NCBI RefSeq assembly: GCF_001984575.1
Contig: NZ_LZNS01000001.1
Location: 2,776,872-2,840,871, forward strand
Source of the DNA: Streptomyces sp. MP131-18
GTDB taxonomy: Bacteria > Actinomycetota > Actinomycetes > Streptomycetales > Streptomycetaceae
Reading direction: 5' to 3'
Length of the DNA: 64,000 nt
The notes beneath the pieces were generated by a model. The model was given only the letters and a program-made list of their open reading frames with translations. It was not told the origin of the DNA and ran no database searches. Below are positions 51,643-60,728 of the stretch, piece by piece. Position 1 is the first letter of the stretch; each line of letters starts with the position of its first letter. The translations under genes and the position numbers were made by a program.

Positions 51643-53589
51643 GTGACTGAACAGACGGCGCCGGACGCCGATCCGGAGCACAGGTCCGGCTCCGGCGCCG
51701 CCGACGGGGCCGGCGCCATCCGGGCCGACGCCGCCGAGCCGGATGCTGCCGAGCCGGACGCCGCCGACCCCGGCGCCACCGCGGACGAACGCCCCGCCGC
51801 CCCGGACGAACGACCGGCCACCGCGGCCGGTACGCGCGCCGAGGAGGCCCGCGGGACCGTCCTCACGGCCCGCCGGCTCGCGGTCGCGTTCGTCCGGCAG
51901 CCCTACTGGGAACGCCCCGGCTCCACCTGGATCGTCAGGCGCTGGCCCGACCTGACCGCCTGTCTGGCGGCCACGTTCTTCTTCTGGCTGTCGCTGACGC
52001 CCTCGCTGGTCCCCCGCCCCTGGTACTACCAGGGCGCGATCGGCGGCATCACCGCCGCCATCGGCTACGGCCTCGGGGCGCTGGCCTCCTGGCTGTTCCG
52101 CCTGCTCTCGCCCTGGCAGCCGAGCCGGCGGGTGCGGGCGCGCTGCTGGCTGGCGTACCTGCTGCTCCTTCCGTGCGTGGTCGCCTACCTGCTGGGCAGC
52201 AGCGCCGACATGCAGCGCGAGCTGCGGCGGCTCCAGGGGCTGCCGCCCACGCTCACCTGGCACTCGCTGATGATCGCCCTGATCTCCCTCGCGGTGCTCG
52301 CCCTCCTGCTGCTGGCCGCCCGCGGCATCCGCCTCGGCACGCGGCTGCTGACCCGGCTGCTCAACCGGTTCGTGCCGTGGCCCGTCGCGGTCGCGCTCGG
52401 CCTGGCGATGTCCACCACGATCGTCGTCATCGGCACCAGGGACGTCGTGTGGGACCGCGGCATCCTCGGCGTCGCCGACCGGCTGGCCGCCGCGAAGGAC
52501 CGCAGCACCGACCCGGGCGTCATGCGGCCCTACTCACCGATGCTGTCCGGCAGCCCCGACTCACTCATCGACTGGGACGATCTGGGCAACAAGGGCAGAA
52601 CGTTCACCGGCAGCGCCATCTCGGGCCAGGAGATCGCCGGCTTCACCGGCGAGGAGGCCGAGAACCCCATCCGCGCCTACGTCGGGCGCGCCGCCTACGA
52701 CGACTACGCGGACGGCGCCGAACTGGCCGTGCGCGAACTGGAGCGCACCGGCGCCTTCGACCGCGCGGTGCTGGCCGTCACCGGTACCACCGGCACCGGC
52801 TGGGTCAACCCGACGACGGTGGAGGCGCTGGAGTACATGCACGGCGGCGACACGGCCGTCGTGACCATGCAGTACTCGTACCTGCCGAGCTGGGCCTCGT
52901 TCATGGTGGACAGGAACGAGGCGGGGCTCGCGACCGAGGCGCTGTTCGACGCGGTGCACGCACGGTGGGAGCAGGAGCCGGCGGACGAACGGCCCACCCT
53001 GCTGGTGTTCGGCGAGAGCCTGGCCGTCTCCGCGGTCGAGTCGGCGTTCGACGGCCTGGACGACATGATCGCCAGGACGGACGGCGCGCTGATGATCGGC
53101 CCGCCCGACTTCAGCCCGATCCACAGCGAGCTGACCGAGAACCGGGAGCCGGGCAGCCCGGTGTGGCGCCCGGTCTACGACGAGGGACGGAACGTCCGCT
53201 TCGCCCAGTTCCCCGACGCGGACCTGCTCCTGCCGGAGGGTCAGGTCTGGGAGGAGCCGCGGATCGTCTACCTCCAGAACGCGTCGGACCCCGTCGTGTG
53301 GTGGTCGCCCGACCTGCTGTTCAAGCGGCCCGAGTGGTTGCACGAGCCGCTGGGGCCCGACGTCACCTCGTCGATCGACTGGTTCCCGTTCGTCACGTTC
53401 TGGCAGACCACCGTGGACATGGCGGTCTCCTACGGGGCGCCCGCCCCCCACGGGCACCGCTACGGCTCCAATCCGGTCGACGCCTGGGCGGCCATCGCGC
53501 CCCCCGAAGGCTGGACCGCCACGGACACCGACCGGCTGAGCTGGCTCCTCGAAGTCCGCCACCCGCCGAAGCACGGCTGGGCCGGCTAG
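51643..53589 (+). CDS. Membrane alpha/beta-hydrolase (PF10081-type)
   Basis: The 648-residue protein has an acidic disordered N-terminus, four to five helices (CLAATFFFWLSLTPSLVPRP, IGGITAAIGYGLGALASWLF, LMIALISLAVLALLLLAARG, FVPWPVAVALGLAMSTTIVV) and a large alpha/beta-hydrolase region with nucleophile elbow LLVFGESLAV, and LMIGPPDFSPIHSELTENRE. It matches the actinobacterial alpha/beta-hydrolase family with N-terminal membrane domain. Substrate unknown. GTG 51643 is used. Its stop overlaps the convergent permease gene by 4 bp. Confidence 0.85.
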   Translation: MTEQTAPDADPEHRSGSGAADGAGAIRADAAEPDAAEPDAADPGATADERPAAPDERPATAAGTRAEEARGTVLTARRLAVAFVRQPYWERPGSTWIVRRWPDLTACLAATFFFWLSLTPSLVPRPWYYQGAIGGITAAIGYGLGALASWLFRLLSPWQPSRRVRARCWLAYLLLLPCVVAYLLGSSADMQRELRRLQGLPPTLTWHSLMIALISLAVLALLLLAARGIRLGTRLLTRLLNRFVPWPVAVALGLAMSTTIVVIGTRDVVWDRGILGVADRLAAAKDRSTDPGVMRPYSPMLSGSPDSLIDWDDLGNKGRTFTGSAISGQEIAGFTGEEAENPIRAYVGRAAYDDYADGAELAVRELERTGAFDRAVLAVTGTTGTGWVNPTTVEALEYMHGGDTAVVTMQYSYLPSWASFMVDRNEAGLATEALFDAVHARWEQEPADERPTLLVFGESLAVSAVESAFDGLDDMIARTDGALMIGPPDFSPIHSELTENREPGSPVWRPVYDEGRNVRFAQFPDADLLLPEGQVWEEPRIVYLQNASDPVVWWSPDLLFKRPEWLHEPLGPDVTSSIDWFPFVTFWQTTVDMAVSYGAPAPHGHRYGSNPVDAWAAIAPPEGWTATDTDRLSWLLEVRHPPKHGWAG

Positions 53590-55103
53590 AGCTCCGGCCC
53601 CTGGCCTCCCGGGGTCTGCGGGCCCGGTGTCCGCGGGTCCGTGGGCGGGGGTGGCGCGGGGGCGCCGGGTGGGGGGCCGGTGGTGGGGGCGAGTTCGGCG
53701 ATGGTGGCGCCGCTGCTCTCCTGGTTCGCGCGCCGGTCCGCCTCCTCCTGGTACGCCCGCAGGTAGCCGACCACCGTGCTGGTCACCGCGATCAGCGGCA
53801 CCGCCACGATCGCGCCCGGAATCCCGGCCAGCATCGACCCGGCCGCAACGCCGAGCACGACGGCGAGCGGGTGCACGCGCACCATCCGGCCGAGGATGAA
53901 CGGCTGGAGGACGTTGCCCTCGATCTGCTGGACCAGCAGCACCACGCCCAGCACCATCAGCGCGTCCACCGCGCCGTTGGTCACCAGCGCCACCAGCACG
54001 GCGAGCGCGCCCGAAGCGATGGCGCCGACCAGCGGCACGAACGCGGAGACGAAGACGATCACGGCCAGCGGTACGGCCATCGGCACATCGATGAAGAACA
54101 GGCCGAGCCCGATGCCGACCGCGTCGATCAGCGCCACTATCACCGTGCCGCGCACGTACCCGGTCAGCGTGATCCAGGCGCGCGGCCCGGCGCCGGCGAC
54201 GCCCTCGCGGGCCGCCCGCGGCACAAGACGCAGGAACCAGTGCCACACCGCGCGGCCGTCGTAGAGGAGGAACAGGACGATGAACAGCGTGATACCGGCA
54301 CCGGTGAAGAACTCGACCACGTAGTTGACGCCTTCGAGCCCGGCCGAGGTCAGCGTGTCGCTGTTGTCGCTGATCCATTCGTTGATGTCGTCGACCCAGC
54401 CGTCGAGGTTCTCCTCGGTGATGTCGAACGGCAGCTCCAGGACCCAGTCCCGCAGCTCCTCGATGCCCTCCTGGACCCGGCCGGTCAGATCCTCGGAGTT
54501 GTCTATCACCTGCCAGACCACGAACCAGCCCATCAGGCCCATGACGGCGAAACCGCCGAACGCCGTCACCGCCGTGGCCGCCCCGCGGCTGAAGCCCATC
54601 CGCTTCAGCCAGCCGACGAACGGCTGGAGCAGCGCGGTGATCAGCAGGCCGGCGGCGAAGGAGATGACCAGCAGGCTGACCGAGCTGACCACCTGCATGA
54701 GCATCCACACCACGGCGGCGAGCACCAGCGCCCGCCACCCGGCCTCGGCGGCCACCCGCACGCCCCACGGAATCGCCTCCGCGGGCTTGGGCCGCGGCCC
54801 GAGCGGCGGGCCGCTCGGCGGCACGGCCGGCGGCTCGCCGCCCGGGCCCGCGGGGCCGGGCGGCTCCGCCGCGGCGGGCCCCTCCCCGCTCACCACGCGC
54901 CGCGCCCTGGCCTGGAGCCGCTCCCTGGGCACGGGGCCCGTGCCGGTGTCCTTGACGACGCCCGCCGCCTCGGCCTCGGCCTCCCCCTGCCGGCCGGCCT
55001 CGTGCTCACGGCGCTCCTGCTCGCGTTCTGCGGCCGCCCGGAAGCCGGATACCCGTCTCCCCGCACGCGACAAACCGGCCCTTACCCGGCCCAGTGCTGA
55101 CAT
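53586..55103 (-). CDS. AI-2E family permease
   Basis: The 505-residue protein has the AI-2E (YdiK/PerM) transporter pattern: about eight helices with a periplasmic DLTGRVQEGIEELRDWVLEL section, VEFFTGAGITLFIVLFLLYD, GYVRGTVIVALIDAVGIGLG, AFVPLVGAIASGALAVLVAL and the signature QQIEGNVLQPFILGRMVRVH. Long charged N-terminal and proline-rich C-terminal tails are cytoplasmic. ATG 55103 has a GGAGGG upstream; a start at 55133 adds ten residues. Some members are Na+/H+ antiporters; substrate here unknown. Confidence 0.92.
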   Translation of the reverse strand: MSALGRVRAGLSRAGRRVSGFRAAAEREQERREHEAGRQGEAEAEAAGVVKDTGTGPVPRERLQARARRVVSGEGPAAAEPPGPAGPGGEPPAVPPSGPPLGPRPKPAEAIPWGVRVAAEAGWRALVLAAVVWMLMQVVSSVSLLVISFAAGLLITALLQPFVGWLKRMGFSRGAATAVTAFGGFAVMGLMGWFVVWQVIDNSEDLTGRVQEGIEELRDWVLELPFDITEENLDGWVDDINEWISDNSDTLTSAGLEGVNYVVEFFTGAGITLFIVLFLLYDGRAVWHWFLRLVPRAAREGVAGAGPRAWITLTGYVRGTVIVALIDAVGIGLGLFFIDVPMAVPLAVIVFVSAFVPLVGAIASGALAVLVALVTNGAVDALMVLGVVLLVQQIEGNVLQPFILGRMVRVHPLAVVLGVAAGSMLAGIPGAIVAVPLIAVTSTVVGYLRAYQEEADRRANQESSGATIAELAPTTGPPPGAPAPPPPTDPRTPGPQTPGGQGPEL

Positions 55104-55194
55104 CCCATTTCCCTCCGCCCCCAGTTTCCTCACGCGGTGCGCGGCACGACGTTACCGTGCACCGCGCCACGCCGGGGGACCGCACCGGACAACG

Positions 55195-55231
55195 GCGAAG
55201 TCCCCGTTCCGCAACGGAACGGGGACTTCGC
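55195..55231. terminator. Strong hairpin terminator after the transglycosylase gene
   Basis: A perfect 17-bp stem (left arm 55195-55211 starting GCGAAGTCCCC, right arm 55215-55231) with a 3-nt loop CAA lies 24 bp past the stop of the transglycosylase gene and upstream of the AI-2E gene. It should end the transglycosylase message. Confidence 0.85.
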
Positions 55232-55254
55232 ACGGCGTGGCGTACCGGTACCTC

Positions 55255-55986
55255 TCAGTACCAGTTGTTGGCCTGCCAGAACTCCCAGGCACCGCACGGG
55301 CTTCCGTAGCGGTCCTCCATGTAGTTCACACCCCAGCGGATCTGGGTCGCCGGGTTCGTCTGCCAGTCGGAGCCCTGGGACGACATCTTCGAGCCGGGCA
55401 GCGCCTGCATCAGGCCGTAGGCGCCCGAGGACGGGTTGGTCGCCGTGTGGTCCCAGCCGCTCTCGTGGTCCACGATGTTGGAGAAGCACTGGAACTGGTC
55501 GGCCGCCACGATCTGGCGGGCCATGGCCTGCACTTCCGACTTCGTGTACGAGGACTGCACCGGGAACGTGGCGGACTCGCTCGCGGCGGCAGCGGCCCGC
55601 GCCTCTTCCGCGGCGCGCTCCGCCTCCTCGCGCTCGGCCTGCTCCTGCGCCTCGCGCTCGGCCTCCGCCCGGCGCTCCGCCGCGCTTTCGGCGGCCTGGA
55701 TGCGTGCGGCCTCCTGCGCGGCGCGTCGCGCGTCGGCGTCGGCGGCATTGCTCTGCGACTCGACCTGCTGCGTTAGCGAGGCGGTGTGCAGATCGGCATT
55801 CGTGCCGGCGGGTATCTCAGCGAGCAGCGTCGCGTCGGCCGCGACGGCCTCGATGTTCTCCGCAGGGCGGCCCTGATCGTCTCCCGAGGCGACACCGACG
55901 GCAGCGCCGACGCTGGTCACCGCGGTGGCGGACGCCACTGCGAATCCCCGGACCGAAATCCCGGTCACACGGTTTCCTTCCGACAT
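55255..55986 (-). CDS. Secreted lytic transglycosylase (SLT-type)
   Basis: This 243-residue protein has a signal peptide (GFAVASATAVTSVGAAVGVA), a long Ala/Glu/Arg helical coiled coil (about 75-140) that may span the thick cell wall, and a C-terminal SLT domain: FSNIVDHESGWDHTATNPSS with the catalytic Glu, GAYGLMQALPGSKM, QIRWGVNYMEDRYGSPCGAW, EFWQANNWY. It cleaves peptidoglycan with formation of anhydro sugars, probably in growth or spore germination. The upstream 460 bp contain no recognisable c-di-AMP riboswitch. Confidence 0.92.
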   Translation of the reverse strand: MSEGNRVTGISVRGFAVASATAVTSVGAAVGVASGDDQGRPAENIEAVAADATLLAEIPAGTNADLHTASLTQQVESQSNAADADARRAAQEAARIQAAESAAERRAEAEREAQEQAEREEAERAAEEARAAAAASESATFPVQSSYTKSEVQAMARQIVAADQFQCFSNIVDHESGWDHTATNPSSGAYGLMQALPGSKMSSQGSDWQTNPATQIRWGVNYMEDRYGSPCGAWEFWQANNWY

Positions 55987-56401
55987 CGCCCGCCGGATGT
56001 CCCGCCGGGCGCAATCGTGCCCCTGACTCGGGCCTCCTCAAGTACTGATGCAGGAGGCGCTGGCCCGGTCGGGGCCGCGCGCGGTGAGGCGCGGGGTCCA
56101 CGTGTTCTTCGGGCGGCATACGGCGAGCGGCTGTTCAGTTGTAAAAAGCAGTCCTTGCGGTGTCCTTGGGAGACACTCGGTGCCGTATGCGGGGCCTGAC
56201 AGACGCACACACTGCCGGACCCGCACACCCGGAAGCAATTCAGCCCTCTGTGGGAAAGCTCACAGGCCGATAGGGCTTGCCAAACCGCCGATACCGTTCC
56301 GTGACCCGCCCGCCTGCGCTTATCCGGCGCGAACACCCCGGCGCGACGGGCACTTTGGGGCCGGTCACCCGATTCACGGAATTAGTCCGTCGTGCGCATA
56401 C
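55987..56401. other. Non-coding region between phoH and the transglycosylase gene
   Basis: No gene is seen. The region should contain the promoter of the transglycosylase gene and a long leader. It holds the usual GC-rich sequence with a short AT-rich patch near 56137-56148 (TTGTAAAAAGCA), but no conserved riboswitch or ncRNA consensus was found. Confidence 0.55.
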
Positions 56402-56440
56402 TTCGGCCCGCCCGCGCCTTTTGGGTACGAGCGGGCCGAA
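56402..56440 (-). terminator. Terminator of phoH
   Basis: Arms TTCGGCCCG (56402-56410) and CGGGCCGAA (56432-56440) form a 9-bp stem with a 21-nt loop. The hairpin starts 7 bp beyond the phoH stop codon (56447). Confidence 0.6.
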
Positions 56441-56446
56441 AAGCCG

Positions 56447-57784
56447 TTAAATACGGTCGTCTTCAAGCATTTCCGTCACGAGCGCGGCGATCGGCGACCG
56501 TTCCGAACGGGTCAGGGTCACGTGCGCGAAGAGCGGGTGGCCCTTCAGCTTCTCCACCACCGCCACCACGCCGTCGTAGCGCCCCACGCGCAAGTTGTCC
56601 CGCTGTGCCACGTCGTGCGTCAGCACCACCCGCGAGTCCTGCCCGATCCGGGACAGCACCGTCAGCAGCACGTTCCGTTCGAGTGACTGGGCCTCGTCGA
56701 CGATGACGAACGCGTCGTGCAGCGACCGGCCCCGGATGTGGGTCAGCGGCAGCACCTCCAGCATGCCGCGGGCCACCACCTCCTCGATGACCTCGCGCGT
56801 CGTCACGGCCGACAGCGTGTCGAAGACGGCCTGCGCCCACGGGTTCATCTTCTCGGCCTCGGTACCCGGCAGGTAGCCGAGGTCCTGGCCGCCGACGGCG
56901 TACAGCGGCCGGAAGACGACCACCCGGCTGTGCTGGCGCCGTTCGAGCACCGCTTCGAGCCCCGCGCACAGCGCCAGCGCCGACTTGCCGGTGCCGGCCC
57001 TGCCCCCCATCGACACGATGCCCACCTCCGGGTCCAGCAGCAGGTCGAGCGCGATCCGCTGCTCGGCGCTCCGCCCGTGGATCCCGAACGCCTCCCGGTC
57101 CCCGCGCACCAGACGCACGCGCCCGTCCGGCGCCACGCGCCCGAGCGCGCGCCCGCGCTCGGAGGAGATCACCAGGCCGGTGTGCACCGGCAGCGTCGCG
57201 GCCGTCTCGTCGTGCAGGCTCTCCGTCGCGAACAGCTCGTCCACGGCCTCGGCACTCATCGGCATCTCCACCAGGCCGGTCCAGCCGTCCGAGTCGGTGA
57301 TGGCCAGTTCCGCGCGGTACTCCTCCGCGGCCAGGCCCACCGAGGACGCCTTGATGCGCAGCGGCAGGTCCTTCGACACGACGGTGACGTCGTGGCCCTC
57401 CGCCTGGAGGTTGCGCGCCACGGCCAGGATGCGCGAGTCGTTGTCCGCGAGGCGGCCCCGCTCGTTGAGCATGGCCGGCGGGAGCACGGTCGGGTCCGAG
57501 TGGTTCAGCTCGACCCGCAGCGTGCCGCCGAGATCGCCGATGGGCAGCGGCGTGTCCAGCCGCCCGAACCGTACGCGGTACCCGTCGAGCCGGCGCAGGA
57601 CCTGCCGGGCGAAGTAGCCCAGCTCCGGGTGGTGACGCTTCGCCTCTAGCTCGGAGATGACAACGACCGGAAGGACGACCTCATGCTCGTCGAAGCGGGT
57701 GATGGCCGCCGGGTCGGCGAGGAGAACGCTGGTGTCCAGGACGTACATGCGCCGGTCGTGCGAGCGCTTCTTGCTGGTGGCCAC
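56447..57784 (-). CDS. PIN-PhoH family ATPase (PhoH2 type)
   Basis: The 445-residue protein fuses an N-terminal PIN domain ([35 protein letters not shown], with conserved acidic residues) to a C-terminal PhoH ATPase ([20 protein letters not shown]alker [19 protein letters not shown]alker [22 protein letters not shown] sensor). PhoH2 proteins are RNA helicase/RNases and can be part of toxin-antitoxin modules, but no PhoAT-type antitoxin gene precedes this one. GTG 57784 is the start. The gene ends in the terminator at 56402-56440. Confidence 0.95.
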   Translation of the reverse strand: MATSKKRSHDRRMYVLDTSVLLADPAAITRFDEHEVVLPVVVISELEAKRHHPELGYFARQVLRRLDGYRVRFGRLDTPLPIGDLGGTLRVELNHSDPTVLPPAMLNERGRLADNDSRILAVARNLQAEGHDVTVVSKDLPLRIKASSVGLAAEEYRAELAITDSDGWTGLVEMPMSAEAVDELFATESLHDETAATLPVHTGLVISSERGRALGRVAPDGRVRLVRGDREAFGIHGRSAEQRIALDLLLDPEVGIVSMGGRAGTGKSALALCAGLEAVLERRQHSRVVVFRPLYAVGGQDLGYLPGTEAEKMNPWAQAVFDTLSAVTTREVIEEVVARGMLEVLPLTHIRGRSLHDAFVIVDEAQSLERNVLLTVLSRIGQDSRVVLTHDVAQRDNLRVGRYDGVVAVVEKLKGHPLFAHVTLTRSERSPIAALVTEMLEDDRI

Positions 57785-57820
57785 GAGTGGACGAACCCCC
57801 TCGAATGAGGTGCGGGAACA

Positions 57821-57837
57821 AGGCGCCCAGGGCGCCT
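57821..57837. terminator. Small palindrome between uppS-type gene and phoH
   Basis: AGGCGCCC-A-GGGCGCCT is a perfect 8-bp palindrome, 36 bp upstream of the phoH start and downstream of the uppS-type stop (58053). It may be a weak terminator or a regulator site; the rest of 57785-58052 shows no gene. Confidence 0.3.
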
Positions 57838-58052
57838 GGGATCAAGACGGCCGGCCCCGGCCCGTGGCGCACGGGACCGGTACCGGCCCTTGTCCCCGCC
57901 TGAAAAAGGGGGTGCTGTGGTGCGCAAAGGGCCTCCCGGCGGACCACACGGATGCGCGGTCCGGGAAGAATATGCCCGCTCCCTGCGCATCTCATGCGAA
58001 GAATGCCCCGCCCGGTCCCCCCGCATCACCACCTGAAACCGGCCAGAACCGG

Positions 58053-58841
58053 TCAGACTCCGTAACGGCGATGACGCGCGGCGTAATCGCGCAGGGCCCG
58101 GAGAAAGTCCACCTTGCGGAACGCCGGCCAGTACGCCTCGCAGAAGTAGTACTCGGAGTGGGCGCTCTGCCAGAGCATGAATCCGGACAGCCGCTGCTCC
58201 CCGCTGGTGCGGATCACCAGGTCCGGGTCGGGCTGCCCGCGGGTATAGAGGTGCTCGGAGATGTCCTCCACCCCCAGGCCCTCGGCGACCTGGTCCAGCG
58301 TCTGCCCTTCCGCGGCGCGCTTGGCCAGCAGGGAACGGACGGCGTCGGTGATCTCCTGACGGCCCCCGTAGCCCACGGCAACGTTGACGAGTATCCCGCT
58401 GCGGTCCTTGGTCAGCTCCTCCGCCCGGCGCAGCACCTCACGCGTGCGCTCGGGAAGCACGTCGAGCGCCCCCACGTGGTTCACGCGCCAGCGGCCGTCC
58501 TCGGCGAGGTCCCGCACCGCGCCCTCGACGATCGACAGCAGCGTGGCCAGCTCGTTCGCCTCGCGGTTGAGGTTGTCCGTGGAGAGCAGCCACAGCGTGA
58601 CGACCTCGACGTCCGTCTCGGCGCACCAGCCGAGCAGCTCGCGGATCTTGGCAGCGCCCGCCTCGTGCCCCTGCTTGGTCGTGCTGCCCGCGGCCTTGGC
58701 CCAGCGCCGGTTCCCATCGAGGATCACGCCGATGTGCTTGGCGCTCCTGTCGGTGTCGAGCCGGCCCTCCACCCGCCGTGCGTACAGCCTGACGGCCAGC
58801 CTGCGCAGCTTGTTCCTCATCGTGTGTGTCAGCCCCTCCAT
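58053..58841 (-). CDS. uppS: Isoprenyl transferase (undecaprenyl diphosphate synthase family)
   Basis: The 262-residue cis-prenyltransferase has HIGVILDGNRRWAKAAG (catalytic Asp), TLWLLSTDNLNREANELATL, VAVGYGGRQEITDA, and DPDLVIRTSGEQRLSGFMLW. It extends isoprenyl diphosphates with cis double bonds to make the lipid carrier for cell-wall synthesis. ATG 58841 has GGGGAG 8 nt upstream; ATG 58820 gives a length closer to orthologues. Streptomycetes carry several such enzymes; this may be the shorter-chain or undecaprenyl one. Confidence 0.9.
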   Translation of the reverse strand: MEGLTHTMRNKLRRLAVRLYARRVEGRLDTDRSAKHIGVILDGNRRWAKAAGSTTKQGHEAGAAKIRELLGWCAETDVEVVTLWLLSTDNLNREANELATLLSIVEGAVRDLAEDGRWRVNHVGALDVLPERTREVLRRAEELTKDRSGILVNVAVGYGGRQEITDAVRSLLAKRAAEGQTLDQVAEGLGVEDISEHLYTRGQPDPDLVIRTSGEQRLSGFMLWQSAHSEYYFCEAYWPAFRKVDFLRALRDYAARHRRYGV

Positions 58842-59072
58842 GGCCCTGACTCCCCTGGGTGTCCGGAACTCTACTGCCGCTCCACCGGGCCGTACGCCGG
58901 AACGGAGGATTCCGGCCAGCGGTGGCGCGGCGCGGGCGGCGCAGGGCGGAGCGGGGCGGGGAAAGCGGAAACGAAAGCGGGCCGGTCCGTGGGGGGGGAT
59001 ACGGACCGGCCCGAGGGGGGGATTCCACGGTAACGCATGAATGCCCTTGCCGGGGGCACCTTCCGTCAAGAT

Positions 59073-59834
59073 TCAGGTCGCGAGTCCGCCGAGCAGGAGC
59101 GCGACCAGCGCGCCGAGCGCCATGAAGGGCCCGAACGGCACCGTTGACGCGCGCCCCGCCCGCCGGGCGATGACCAGCGACAACCCGTACCCGGCGACCA
59201 GCAGGAAGCCCACGAACGTGCCCAAGAACACAACCGCCCAGCCGTACCACCCAAGAGCGATCCCCACCGGCATCGCCAGCTTGACGTCCCCGAAGCCCAT
59301 GCCGCGCGGGTTGATCAGGAACAGGACGAAATAAATGCCGCTCAGCACCGCCCCGGCCAGCAGCGCCCGGCCCCAGCTGCCGCCGGCCGCGTCCGACAGG
59401 GCGGCGAGCCCGAGCCCCGCGGCCACCGCGGCGGCCAGCGGCAGGGTCAGGACGTCCGGCAGCCGCTGCACCGCGAAGTCGACGGCCGCCAGCAACACCA
59501 CGACCGGCACCGCGAGCAGCCACACCACCAGCTCGGGCCGCGCCCCCACCGCGGCGGCCAGCGCGGCGCAGCAGACGGCGCTCGCGGCGGCGGGCCGCAC
59601 AGCCGGCGCCCCGTAACGTTCGGCGCTCGCCCCGCAGTCCCCGCAGCGGGCGGGCCCAAGCCAGCCGAACCGGCCGAGCAGACCGCGCCGCCCGTCCGCC
59701 AGCGGGTGCCCGGCGGGGCAGGCCGAACGCCACGGCCGACCCGGTTCGACGGACAGGCGGTAGGCGGGGCGCGCCAGGAGCAGCCCGGCCAGCGCGCCGT
59801 AACCTGCGGCGGCGGTGATCAGAAGGGGGTGCAC
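59073..59834 (-). CDS. A24-family prepilin peptidase
   Basis: The 253-residue protein has a cytoplasmic CxxC-type zinc motif (SACPAGHPLADGRRG, RCGDCGAS) and hydrophobic helices ending with the GxGD protease site PRGMGFGDVKLAMPVGIAL, plus the upstream Asp in VVLLAAVDFAVQRLPDVL. A24 peptidases cut type IV prepilin leaders and methylate them. GTG 59834 is used. No pilin genes are in the window, so targets lie elsewhere. Confidence 0.9.
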   Translation of the reverse strand: MHPLLITAAAGYGALAGLLLARPAYRLSVEPGRPWRSACPAGHPLADGRRGLLGRFGWLGPARCGDCGASAERYGAPAVRPAAASAVCCAALAAAVGARPELVVWLLAVPVVVLLAAVDFAVQRLPDVLTLPLAAAVAAGLGLAALSDAAGGSWGRALLAGAVLSGIYFVLFLINPRGMGFGDVKLAMPVGIALGWYGWAVVFLGTFVGFLLVAGYGLSLVIARRAGRASTVPFGPFMALGALVALLLGGLAT

Positions 59835-60101
59835 GGCCCGAGCGTAATGCGGACGTGCGGCGGGCCGGCCTGCCCGAGTGGGGGGGAGGGCAGACCGGCC
59901 CGTGGAATGGGGCCGGACCGGAGCGGGGGGGTGGCTCACGGTCCGCCCCGCCAGTCGTCGTCGGGGTGGGAGTGACGACGCTGGCGCCAAAGATGTCAGC
60001 ATCTGCCAACACGAGGGGAACCCTACCGCACCGTCTGGAAGGGTGTTACCCCCTCGCGCGCACAGTCCGGTGAGGTGCCGGTACACCGTTCGACCGGCTG
60101 T

Positions 60102-60647
60102 TCAACTGGGCTCACCATGCGCTTTTCCCGCGCTGCGGACGGTGCGGCGCAGCGCGCGGCCGTACCCGCGGGCGGCCCCGCGCTGCACCGCCCGGCCCAG
60201 CGGGCCGGCCGCCCGCGTATACCAGACGGCGCCGCGGCTGAGCGCCAGGACCGTCAGCCATACCGAGTCGTCGGGCAGCCGTTCGACGAGAAACGCCTCC
60301 TCGCCCCGTTCGGGGTGGCCGGGCAGCGTGCCGTAGGCGAACCCGGCGCGGTCCGGCTCGTTCACCGTCCACACCACGCGGCACGGCGCCCACAGCCGCA
60401 GCCGCCACACGCCGATGCCGACGGCGACCCGCACCCCCTCGGCGGCCTCGGCGGCCTCGGCCGCGACGGCCAGTCCGGCGGCGCGGTGCATGCGCCAGCC
60501 CAGCACCGCGGATCCCGCCGCGGCCCGCACCGCGGGGCCGTTCCCGAGGCGGGTGCGCGCCCGCAGCAGGTGGAACCCGTCCGGCGGCGGCCCCTCGGCC
60601 GACCGGGTCCAGCCCACGTGACCGTAGGTGAAGTCATCCGTGCTCAT
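60102..60647 (-). CDS. DUF1990 family protein
   Basis: The 181-residue protein has the DUF1990 pattern (FTYGHVGWTRSAEGPPPDGF, HLLRARTRLGNGPAVRAAAG, APCRVVWTVNEPDRAGFAYG, TLPGHPERGEEAFLVERLPD). DUF1990 proteins are small, possibly lipid-binding (related to START-like folds); function unknown. ATG 60647 follows AGGGG. Divergent, 81 bp start to start, from the Ser/Thr kinase gene. Confidence 0.85.
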   Translation of the reverse strand: MSTDDFTYGHVGWTRSAEGPPPDGFHLLRARTRLGNGPAVRAAAGSAVLGWRMHRAAGLAVAAEAAEAAEGVRVAVGIGVWRLRLWAPCRVVWTVNEPDRAGFAYGTLPGHPERGEEAFLVERLPDDSVWLTVLALSRGAVWYTRAAGPLGRAVQRGAARGYGRALRRTVRSAGKAHGEPS

Positions 60648-60728
60648 CCGTGAACCCCTGTTCCTCGTGCCGGACCCCGCCGCCCTACGATGCACCTCAC
60701 GCCGTCCACGATCCGGGGGGAAGGACGC

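Noticed and set aside
52173..55100. Long plus-strand frame over the hydrolase and AI-2E genes
   Set aside because: It is out of frame with the well-supported hydrolase and opposite to the permease; no motifs and no ribosome site.
55987..56446. Possible c-di-AMP (ydaO) riboswitch before the transglycosylase gene
   Set aside because: Streptomyces cell-wall hydrolases often have one, but the conserved CCGAATCCGTCAGC-type core was not found on the minus strand.
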